Below are positions 19,571 through 29,035 of a DNA stretch of 29,035 nucleotides, piece after piece. A model generated the notes under the pieces. That model saw only the letters and a list, made by a program, of their open reading frames with translations, was not told the origin of the DNA and did not search any database. The stretch comes from Mesostigma viride (taxonomy: Eukaryota; Streptophyta; Mesostigmatophyceae; Mesostigmatales; Mesostigmataceae). How positions within the stretch are numbered: the first letter of the stretch is position 1; each line of letters starts with the position of its first letter. The stretch lies in the NCBI GenBank assembly GCA_009746045.1, contig RPFO01001376.1:1-29035 (forward strand). Direction: 5' to 3'. Both the position numbers and the translations under genes were made by a program.

Positions 19571-20216
19571 AACATCTACTGCTCCAATTTTGGTACTTTT
19601 GAAATTCCATGCCTGGAGCGCAAAGTTTGCAATATATGTGCCGTTTGTAGCTCTAGCTCTATAATAACCTGACCAACCCCGCATTCCTCAAAGTACTTAG
19701 CACTTGTTGCCTATTCTCATTATGCGAATCACATGATTAGGATGTGCTTCATGATTGCTATTGCTCGAGATTCAATTAAGAATGATTGACATCAATAAAT
19801 GATGAACCAAATAAACCAAATTAGGCCACTTGACAAGTTCATGATCCATTTAAATTGTACAATTAAGCGATTAATTAATTCATAAATCATACATTACATG
19901 GGATACCCCCGTCGACGAGCTAGTGGTACGTACAATGAAACATTTGAGTTTGTAACATGTCTCCATGGATATATACATGTATGCTGGACCTCGCGCATCT
20001 CAGCCCTCTAAGAAATGTTATTTGAACTCAGGTCTAGATCTAAATATATACATGATCTGGATAATATTATACACTTCCTTAAAAGAGCATGAATCGAGCT
20101 TTACAATTCAGGACAAGGAACTCGTTTGCAAATCACGGCTGAAAGGCAAGTGCTCACAACGAAGCACGTGCTCTCAAGGCTGTCCACCTCGTCCAACCAA
20201 GCCCGGGCGAGCTGGC
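19571..20216. other. 3' flank of right transposase-like gene
   Basis: Mirror of 10373-11018. It is AT-rich with no independent gene. Confidence 0.5.
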
Positions 20217-23200
20217 CTACTCAACAGGTCTCTTCTTGGCCAAGTTCGTGAGCCGTTTCTCGACGTCTGTCGGAATGGTCAAGATGGCCTGGCGATTGTT
20301 AGCTGGGTTGACAACAATGGTGTGTTCGAACCCCGCGTCCATGCACAGGTAGCAATTGACCAAGTTTGGCTGTTCAGCTTGCGCATCGGCGTCCATTTTG
20401 AACATCGTCGCCATACCCGGAAATCTGTCCCAGTAGCGCACCCCCACCACCCATTGTCCCTTACGGAACAACTCCCTATCGACCTTGCCGTTTCTGTCGG
20501 CCACTCGCCTCACGAAAGTAGCGGCCACCTGATAAGGCTCCTGCAAGACTTCCGCTAGCCAATATGGATGATCTGGATCGTGGGACTCATCACCAGAGTA
20601 GGACTCGACGGCAAAAATGTCTCGCAGCTTCAGTCTCCTTCCCATCATCGTCCTCTCTGCCTGTAGTCTGTTCAGTCGCGTCCCTGCGTGCCCCCCTTGT
20701 CCGTTTGGGTTCCTTTGCACTGGCTCCCCCAGTTTGTGGAGCTTCATCCGAGCACCTCCCACATTCCAGCCGTCCATGTCGGTCCACTCCTTTCGACAAT
20801 CCCACCACCTTTCCTCGGCGCACGCACCGCCACAATAGCAGGAATACTGGCGCAGCATTAAGCGCGTCACATTCGACTTGTCCATGCGCCACCAGTGCGC
20901 CTTCTTCACTCCTTTGATTTCGCCGCGCCCTGGGCTGTAAGGAAGCACCTGCGCGTCGAAGACAAGATTTGCACAAGGGAAAGTTGAAGTTACGAGACCA
21001 TCGAGCTAGTTGTGTTTTATTAAGCACTCCTGATCGCCAGGACTCCAAGAACGCCCTAGAAACGACGGCCGGCGTAACTATTCCCTGAACGAGGACTGTA
21101 CACTTAATTACCTCGGGGAACTCGAAGAAGTTACGCCTGGTCGTTGTGGTCCCGCCCACCGCCCCCGACGCCAGATTCTCCACCAACTGGGCGGCCGTCT
21201 GTTTGTCCTGGTTCTCTTCCCTGATGTGCCACCTCCTCAACATGCACTTCACAGTCCCACCAGCTCCATCCACCTCCCCCTTTCCGTGCTGCTCCCCAAA
21301 GTAATTCCACTCAAATGACTCCAGGTGCGGATCCTCCGTCAGCAGCCGGGCCACTTCCGCGATCACATTCCTTGACTTGAACTGCATGGAGCAATTGTCC
21401 GACCACCCAATGAAGCGCTTCACCTCTACCCCTTCTGACCGTAGTGTCGCCAGGATTTTGAGGATAGCAAAACGGAGGGCCCGCCCGTCCCTTTTCATTC
21501 CGCCCTGTCCGATGAAGTGAAACTCCCTTCTCACGACCTTTCCCGACGCTGGATCCAAGTAGCGCACGATCCAGGGCATAAGGACGAATGTGACTGGATG
21601 CCAATACTGTGCTTGGAGATTGTGATAGGTGTAAGACTGGTAGTTCTCGGCGTAATCTGTGTGGCATACAAGGTCCCCCACCCGCATCCTTGAGAGACAT
21701 TCCTTGGAGGCGTCCGCTTGCCACCACGCGTTGAAGCAATGCTGGATGAAGTCCGGCCACTTGTCCACAATTGCCTCCTTTAGCTCCGTTGGTGTGGACT
21801 TGACGTCGACTTGCGTCAATCGCTGCCCACCAGCCTTTGCGATCTCGTCACAGTCGTCCTGCATATGCGCAGTGTGCACATACAGAAAAGACATCAACTT
21901 CGACCCACCAATGACCTGTAGAAAGAAAAAAGACAGGACCTCAGGAAAAATTGAAAAAGAAACGCCTTGGGGCGCAACCACTCCACTAAAAATTACCTCT
22001 GGCCCAAGAACTTCAGGAAACATTGCAAAAGAAACGCCTTGGGGCGCAACCACTCCACTAAAAATTACCTCTGGCCCAAGAACCGCACCCGGCGGCACAT
22101 CCTGCATCTCGTATCTGGTCCATGAAATCAGGTGGTTGGAAGCCTCCTCCCGTTCGCATAACATGAAGTTCCGAATTCCACACTTGGGAGCCAGGCAAGT
22201 GCCCAACACACAAGCCTTACGCCGGATCGAGCAAACCCCCAACTCCTCGCCCAGGTCATGATCGGGCACCCCTTCCTCGTCGTCCAGCACCCTCCCATGC
22301 ATGGGCAGATCCTCAAGTTCGCCCTGAAAAGGCTGAACCTGCGGCCGCGACGACCCCACAGACGACCTCGAACCTCCCCCCTCCCTCATCCCCTCCACCT
22401 CACAAGTAAACTTGTTCACCCACTCTGTCGTGTGAGTGGCTTTGAAAATGGAACATGTGGGCACGGACGACCCCACGTCGAGCTGGCTACCATGATCGCA
22501 CGCGTGGCATTCAGGTCCGCACTCGCATCTGGCATGAAAAGTTGCACGAAATTTGGCCAACCCCCCAACCATGGACTGCATGGTAGTGTGGTGCTGGCAT
22601 GCGCACAAGTTCCGCATTTTCCACCGCCCCTTGACGCATGCGGGCATATGCTTGCAAAAAGTAGTGTATCCCACATGAACTGTGCTCTTCTGATTCGTGC
22701 GTAGCATTGACATCCCTGCCTCCGTCTCCAAAATCACCTGATTTCCCCCCCTCACACCCTCCTCTCCCTCCCCCCCCCCCCCCCTCCCTACTGTCCATCC
22801 GCCGCGGTGGCTTCAACTCCGGATGGCGGGAAATGAACACTTCGTAAATCTTCGACTTGGAGACAGTATAGTAGCGCGCACCCTCCGAAAACGCTAGTGT
22901 ATGTTTGTAATCCTTTCTGGTCCATTCACAATGAACATCCTTCATGTTCGGAGACGCCCGCGTCAAGTTATCATCCCTCCAGCACGCTTGTATCAGGGCA
23001 ATGACTTCCGTCGGAAGCTCGTCTTTCCTCCTCCTCCTCTCTGGCGCACTCATCAAAAGGTCGTCCTCCCCTTCTTCCATTCCATCCCTGTGACCCCGAA
23101 CAGTTGCGACAAAGCGCCTGTCAATCCCGAACGCGCGCTCCACAATCCTGTCCGGGACGCCCTCCATTGCCTTCGTAACAAGTCCACACAAGGCCCACCT

Positions 23201-23569
23201 AAGCCCACGATCCTTCTCAGATGTTCCCAAGTCGCCAAAAGCCTTCTTGATGTTATCCCGAAGAGATTCCGCCCAATTTTCAGGAAGCCCGCCGTCACAG
23301 TTCTTCCTCTTCTTAATGCCGTTGCTCTCCGCCACCATGGCATTTAGTCTTGAAGCTGCGCAAGACAGAACCTCCGCGCTCATCTCTGGCGTCCTGTGGT
23401 TGTTTGCTTTCACGCGTTCCGCCATGATAGGAAAGATGTCATTGGCAATTTTGTACCCCTTGTTCTCGATGTACTTGTCGCTCCAGAGACCGCGAAGTGC
23501 AGGCTCCCGGTCGTCATTGGACAAGGGACGCGAACCGTCGGAAACGGCCCCCCGCCCCGATCGCGCCAT
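20217..23569 (-). CDS. DDE-transposase-like gene, right copy (3 exons)
   Basis: Minus-strand counterpart of the left gene. Coding parts are 23569-22069, 21915-21112 and 20948-20217, with the same introns, Cys/His clusters and acidic core residues. The predicted residues are identical to the left copy outside the poly-G region. Here the run is 15 (22770-22784), so the N-terminal frame shifts the other way and continues to 22511 as an unrelated Gly-rich tail instead of stopping at once. The downstream conserved frame (zinc-binding and RNase H-like parts) is again disconnected. The two genes point towards each other across the spacer, with 3' ends facing inwards. If the homopolymer lengths are real, neither copy makes the full protein without frameshifting. 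Confidence 0.75.
20949..21111 (-). other. Intron 2 of right transposase-like gene
   Basis: Exact mirror of 9478-9640, with the same donor, acceptor and GTTACGCCGGCCGTCGTT motif (21061-21078). Confidence 0.85.
21916..22068 (-). other. Intron 1 of right transposase-like gene
   Basis: Exact mirror of 8521-8673, including the 72-bp duplication and its second donor site. Confidence 0.75.
21937..22080 (-). repeat. 72-bp tandem duplication, right copy
   Basis: Mirror of 8509-8652. Both arms carry the duplication, so it predates the arm duplication or has been homogenised. Confidence 0.93.
22770..22784 (-). other. Poly-G frame break, right copy (15 G)
   Basis: Fifteen Cs on the plus strand, against 13 in the mirrored left run. 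Both lengths are out of frame for joining the two halves of the gene. Confidence 0.9.
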
Positions 23570-23710
23570 CAGACTTTGGTCAGACGGCAGCTGATTTTTT
23601 TCGCCTCTTAATCCCGCGGCACCGAAAGCCCTGAGGATGAGTAATGATAAATAATCACCATTAAAGACACGACGAAAACGATGGGCATCAAACAAGAACG
23701 ACAAGCGTCA

Positions 23711-24268
23711 TTAATAACGCCGGCCGGCGCAACTGGATACATGTAAACCATACAAAAGTGATTTTATGAAACACATACAGTTTGTCATTAATAACGACGG
23801 CCGGCGTAACTCGGGCGCAATTAAAAACCATTAAGAAGCAACTCAGGATATGCAGGCAGAAATCCTTCAGGTGTAAAAAAGATGTACAAACACACTTTTG
23901 GTAATGGGGCCTGATTGCGCAACTGCAAGATACCATTGGAAACGCCGGCCGGCGCAACTGGATGCATGTACATAAACCATACAAAAGTGATTTGCACAAA
24001 ACCCCTACAATTTGTCATGAGTAACGACGGCCGGCGTAACTCGGTTGCATTTGAAAACCACAAAGAAGCAACTCAGGTAGTGAAGGCGGAAATCCCAGAG
24101 GTGATAAAATGTTTACCAACACAAAATGTTGATAAGCGTGCAAGCTTTTGCAAGTGCGCGCAAGATACCATTGGAAACGCCGGCCGGCGCAACTGGAACA
24201 CCAAAACAAAAAACTTGATTTGCACGAAACCCATTCAGTTCGTCATGGATAACGACGGCCGGCGCAAC
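23711..24268 (-). repeat. About 229-bp tandem repeat, right copy
   Basis: Mirror of 6323-6880, with all six GCCGGC-centred motifs retained. Confidence 0.85.
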
Positions 24269-25002
24269 TTCATGGCACTCACCACTTTCACCAAATGCCA
24301 TGTCGCCATTATATTGAGGAAAGCGAAGTATGCCCACTTGAAGCTGTGGTCTGCAGAACATTGACACAAAATATGCATGGTATTTCAAGCAATGAATGCT
24401 ATGTGTCAGGCATCAATGTCTTTATTGTATCCAAATGTGGTTAGGACGGAGGTTTACATTGGTTGCTATTTTAAGACAATGGCGTATAACCAAACATTGC
24501 ACACACTCAAGAGTGTACTTATGCTGAACTGGAAAGGAACATTAAACCCCAATAAGGTAGATATTTTTCTTTTACATTTTAATTTTTTATATACTACTTT
24601 ATATAATATTATATTATATTATATTATATTATGCTATATTATGTTATATGAAATAACATTAAAATTAACATAAAATTAAAATTATATATTAATTATAGTA
24701 TATTATATAATTTATATTATATATTATATTCACGATGCTCTGTGTATTAATGACATATCAGACACACCTACATCACATCGCCTTGATGTTTCCGTTGTAT
24801 GGGTCCGGTCGGGCGTTGGTAGCTGGTCGACAACAATTCTACATTTCCTAAAAAAAAATGCGACCGTGCCTACATTCGAAGGCGCGCTGTGGCTGACCTG
24901 AACTATCGGTGAACACCTCGGCGTCACTTGACCGGCCTAGGTTGACATTTCGGCAGAGTAACGCTGCTTAAAGGATCCTTGCGTAGTTCGCGCGATTTGG
25001 CT
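24269..25002. other. Putative leader region with AT microsatellite, right
   Basis: Mirror of 5589-6322. The TATAATATA-type tract lies at about 24581-24733. No gene is seen. Confidence 0.35.
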
Positions 25003-25045
25003 CTTTATATATGTTTTTGGAGACGACGAGCAAGCATCCGATTGG
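25003..25045 (-). promoter_or_regulatory. Candidate promoter: CCAAT and TATA box, right
   Basis: Mirror of 5546-5588. TATATAAAG is at 25011-25003 and CCAAT at 25045-25041 on the minus strand. It faces the right transposase-like gene. Confidence 0.45.
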
Positions 25046-26356
25046 TCAGCCAATTCCTGTCCAGTCCTCGGACAGTGTCCAATCCGGTGCTTGGGATCCA
25101 GAAAACGTGCTCGAGCCTGGCCACTCTGTCGCGGGCGCCGCGCTAGTGGCGTCGCGCCCAAACCTGACCAGGCCATAGGAAAGGGCGGGGGCGAATGCAA
25201 GAATTATTGTTATATCCTGACCTGTCCTGGGGAAGGTCCGGGGCGAATGCAAGAATTAATATACCTGCGTATGCAACCAACACGGCCGATCCACATACAT
25301 AATCCGACTGAGCTGGACGGTACGGACCAAATTTCGGTGCAAATTGAGGCCCAAAAGCTATGTCGGCATGGTGCGCGCACCCCTTGCGGTAGGGGCCATG
25401 GCGACTGCCTTTAGACGAAACGTGACAAATCTGGCACGCGGAAAGCAGAAATGCTCGATTGTTGGAGAAAATTAGTTACTGATTCTAATTTATGGCGGGA
25501 TGGTTGCGATCTATAATGTCGCGGGCTTTTTTTCTTTGCCATCGGCAGGGGGGGTCCGGCCTGAATTTCTGTCGGGATGAATAAAGTATATTGGATGCCT
25601 GCCGGGTTGATTGTCGATTGTTGCCAGTTTTGATGGTCGTAAGGAAAGCTAGTTTAATGATGTTTCTAAAGCCGTAAAAATTCCCGCTGCTATCTTTACC
25701 TTTCCCGTCATTTTGCGGTAAGATAACATTAGCCCTGCGCGATGCGTACTGCCCAACCACTCCATGAAAGGGTGGACTTTCTTGTGCGCCTGGGCACGAA
25801 TAAATGCCCGTTATGGTACGTTCTTGTGTTAAACGTCTTAAGCTTGCGTTTTCCTGCTTTCTTACCTCGTTGAGCGTAAGCTTTTTGCCTTCTTTCCGGC
25901 CAGATGCAGCCAGAAAGTTGCGGGTCCTGGCGCTGCATCGCTGGATTCCTGGGTGTCTTTTAGCTAGTTAATCGTCTGTGACGTGGCTGGCTTTCTGCAG
26001 CGCGTGGCCCGCAACCTGTCGGGAAGGTGTAATGCTTTTATTTCCATGCTTCTCTGAAATTTCTTTTGCTTTATAGACAGTTGTGTTCGAGGAAATTCAC
26101 GCGGTCTTCCTAAGCAGCGGCATCATTTTCCCCAGACACTGACGAGCTGGCACCTGTCTCCTAAAGAGAGCGGCTCGTGCTTGTTAGAAAGGAGGCAGTG
26201 TGCATTTTGCGGGACACAATGCTTTGGTGGCACATGCGTCAGGTAGGCTGTTCCAATGGTCTCTTCACCTTTCCCACTGAGTAAATGTTAGCATTTGTCA
26301 TGCTAACCAGAGCAGCTAGCCACAGGTTGGCTGGATAAAAAGTCAGCTTATTTTCT
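25046..26356. other. Gene-poor stretch between promoter candidates, right
   Basis: Mirror of 4235-5545. It includes the possible small exon (25938-25866, minus) and the 18-bp direct repeat. No gene is recognised. Confidence 0.45.
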
Positions 26357-26388
26357 CTTTATATACTGCGTGTGTGGTCCTCCACGTG
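26357..26388 (-). promoter_or_regulatory. Candidate promoter: G-box and TATA box, right
   Basis: Mirror of 4203-4234. CACGTG is at 26383-26388 and the TATA element at 26357-26365. Confidence 0.4.
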
Positions 26389-26520
26389 TCCGGCTTGTTG
26401 GGCATTTTGGAAGAGGGTTTATAATGTGTTGTTGGGTGGAACAACTTGGTTGTTGGCACAAAATCACACATTATTAGCCTGAGATAGGCATGACATATGC
26501 TGCTCAGGCGTGTCGTCCTA

Positions 26521-26556
26521 CCAGCCTTGTTGTTAAGGGTAGACTCACAAGGCTGG
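26521..26556. other. 10-bp inverted repeat at array edge, right
   Basis: Mirror of 4035-4070 (CCAGCCTTGT and ACAAGGCTGG). Confidence 0.6.
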
Positions 26557-26577
26557 CTGTGCCGATGGAGGGGTGGG

Positions 26578-27359
26578 GCGTGCTAGCCCCCCCCACACCC
26601 ACGCATGCATGCTAGCCCACCCCCACACCCACGCATGCATGCTAGCCCCGGCCCCGGCCCCCCCACACCCACGCATGCATGCTAGCCCCCCCCCACACCC
26701 ACGCATGCATGCTAGCCCACACTCACACCCACGCATGCATGCTAGCCCACCCCCACACCCACGCATGCATGCTAGCCCCCCCACACACCCACGCATGCAT
26801 GCCAGCCCCCCCACACACCCACGCATGCATGACCGCCCCCCCCACACCCACGCATGCATGCTAGCCCACCCCCACACCCACGCATGCATGCTAGCCCCCC
26901 CACACACCCACGCATGGATGCCAGCCCCCACACACACCCACGCATGCATGACAGCCCCCCCACACACCCACGCATGCATGCTAGCCCCCCACACACACCC
27001 ACGCATGCATGCCAGCCCCCATACACACCCACGCATGCATGCCAGCCCCCCCCCACACTTACGCATGCATGCTAGCCCCCCACACACACCCACGCATGCA
27101 TGCCAGCCCCCCCCCACACCCACGCATGCATGCCAGCCCCCCCCCACACTTACGCATGCATGCTAGCCCCCCACACACACCCACGCATGCATGCCAGCCC
27201 CCCCCCACACCCACGCATGCAGGCTAGCCCAACCCCACACCCACGCATGCATGCCAGCCCACCCCCACACCCACACGTGCATGCCAGCCCACCCCCACAC
27301 CCACGCATGCATGCCAGCCCACCCCCACACCCACGCGTGCATGCCAGCCCACCCCTAGC
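26578..27359. repeat. Right GCATGC-rich array, 30-34-bp unit
   Basis: Mirror of 3231-4013, C-rich on the plus strand. It is one base shorter owing to an 8- instead of 9-base homopolymer (26836-26843). Unit order is otherwise preserved. Confidence 0.96.
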
Positions 27360-27629
27360 TTGAGCGTGCTTGTAAAGTTTTTGCATGGTTTATTAAAATG
27401 AGTGGAATATGTATTTATTGCATTAAATGTTAATTTTATTGATCATGAATGAAAATGGTCAACATTGCCGAAGTGCCCCTAAATTGCTCAATATTGTGTG
27501 CTCAAGAATTCAATGAGGATTGTCATCATGGAAACCCGCACAAATTCACGATTCCGGGCATGCATGTGAAAGTATCAAGAACAATTTTCAATTAAGAATG
27601 GTATCTCATTGTTCCATGAATCAATATGA
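27360..27629. other. AT-rich unique spacer between arrays, right
   Basis: Mirror of 2961-3230. No gene is seen. Confidence 0.7.
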
Positions 27630-29035
27630 CTCCATGTACGTAGACAAGCCATGATGACCCCATGGGAGCCTGAATCCTCATCATTAAATACATAAATGCC
27701 ACCCATGTACGTAGACGGGCCATGATGACACCAATGGAGCCTGAATCCTCATCATTAATTACATAAATGCCAACCATGTACATACACGGGCAATGATGAC
27801 ACCATGGGAGCCTGAATCCTCATCATTAATTACATAAATGCCAACCATGTACGTAGGCCAGCCATGATGACACTGTGGGAGCCTGAATCCTCATCATTAA
27901 TTTCATACATGCCAACAACACGTAGACGGGCCATAATGACACCACGGGAGCCTGAATCCTGATCATTTTTTTTTCTTTGACATCCATGTACGTAGGCCAG
28001 CCATGATGACACCATGGGAGCCTGAATCCTCATCATTTTTTTTCTGAGACATCCATGTACGTAGGCCAGCCATGATGACACCATGGGAGCCTGAATCCTC
28101 ATCATTTTTTTTCTGAGACATCCATGTACGTAGGCCAGCCATGATGACACCATGGGAGCCTGAATCCTCATCATTAAATACATACATGCCATCCATGTAC
28201 GTAGACAGGCCATGACATCTGACACCATGGGAGCCTGAATCCTCATCATTTACTATTCCTTGACATCCATGTACGTAGACGGGCCATGATGACACCATGG
28301 GAGCCTGAATCCTCTTCATTTTTTTTTCTTTGACATCCATGTACATACGTAGGCCAGCCATGATGACACCAATGGAGCCTGAATCCTCATCATTAATTAC
28401 ATACATAAATGCCATGATCATCAATGACCCCATGGGAGCCTGAATCCTCATCATTAAATACATAAATGCCACGGTCCATGTACGTAGACGGGCCATGATG
28501 ACACCAATGGAGCCTGAATCCTCATCATTAATTACATAAATGCCAACCATGTACATACACGGGCAATGATGACACCATGGGAGCCTGAATCCTCATCATT
28601 AATTACATAAATGCCAACCATGTACGTAGGCCAGCCATGATGACACTATGGGAGCCTGAATCCTCATCATTCATTTCATACATGCCAACAACACGTAGAC
28701 GGGCCATAATGACACCACGGGAGCCTGAATCCTCATCATTTTTTTCTTTGACATCCATGTACGTAGGCCAGCCATGATGACACCATGGGAGCCTGAATCC
28801 TCATCATTTTTTTCTGAGACATCCATGTACGTAGGCCAGCCATGATGACACCATGGGAGCCTGAATCCTCATCATTAAATACATACATGCCATCCATGTA
28901 CGTAGACAGGCCATGATGACACCATGGGAGCCTGAATCCTCATCATTTACTTTCTTGACATCCATGTACGTAGACGGGCCATGATGACACCATGGGAGCC
29001 TGAATCCTCATCATTTTTTTTTCTTTGACATCCAT
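27630..29035. repeat. Right minisatellite, about 67-bp unit
   Basis: Mirror of about 1560-2960, cut by the window end. Unit order matches the left array, but several poly-A lengths differ. One unit has GTATTTAATG where the left (around 1710) has GTAAATG, a 3-bp indel. Confidence 0.97.

Larger units (their letters stand above)
19560..29035. repeat. Right arm of giant inverted repeat
   Basis: Reverse complement of 1560-11029 (see left arm for the list of differences). The inner edge is at 19560, where GGGCGTCCCC (19561-19570) pairs with 11019-11028. The arm is still matching at the last base of the window. Confidence 0.97.

Overview
The window looks like eukaryotic nuclear DNA rich in mobile elements. 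The evidence is two short GT-AG introns inside one reading frame, TATA/CCAAT-type promoter candidates, two decayed non-LTR retrotransposon fragments, large minisatellites and long gene-poor stretches. There is no bacterial gene packing. A plant or green-algal genome is my best guess, but nothing here fixes the organism.

The dominant structure is a giant inverted repeat. Left arm 1560-11029 and right arm 19560-29035 are reverse complements of about 9.47 kb, separated by an 8.53 kb spacer (11030-19559). Both arms run past what the window shows on the outer side. Every difference I found is a homopolymer-length change, apart from one 3-bp indel in the outer minisatellite.

Each arm, from outside in, holds: a ~67-bp minisatellite of more than 40 copies (left); a short AT-rich unique stretch; a 30-34-bp GCATGC-rich array; two TATA-box promoter candidates; an AT microsatellite; a ~229-bp tandem repeat carrying GTTRCGCCGGCCGKCGTT motifs; a three-exon gene; and a gene-free tail. 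The spliced gene would encode roughly 1,010 residues. It resembles a family of DDE-transposase-like proteins of uncertain superfamily, best known from animal genomes. A poly-G run of 13 (left) or 15 (right) breaks the frame in both copies; a run of 14 would be in frame.

The spacer starts with a GGGGT-type microsatellite exactly at the arm boundary. It then holds clustered AGGTGGGACA motifs, a set of perfect odd-length palindromes, and two minus-strand LINE fragments (13279-14215 and 14408-15300). A GC-rich stretch without recognisable genes follows. Last come two interleaved duplications: X, 128 bp and exon-like with a ubiquitin-like N-terminus, and Y, 422 bp. Each is present twice and identical.

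The arms with internal tandem arrays around a foreign centre resemble a foldback-type element or a recent palindromic duplication carrying its own transposase gene. The near-perfect arm identity also makes a misassembly a serious alternative.
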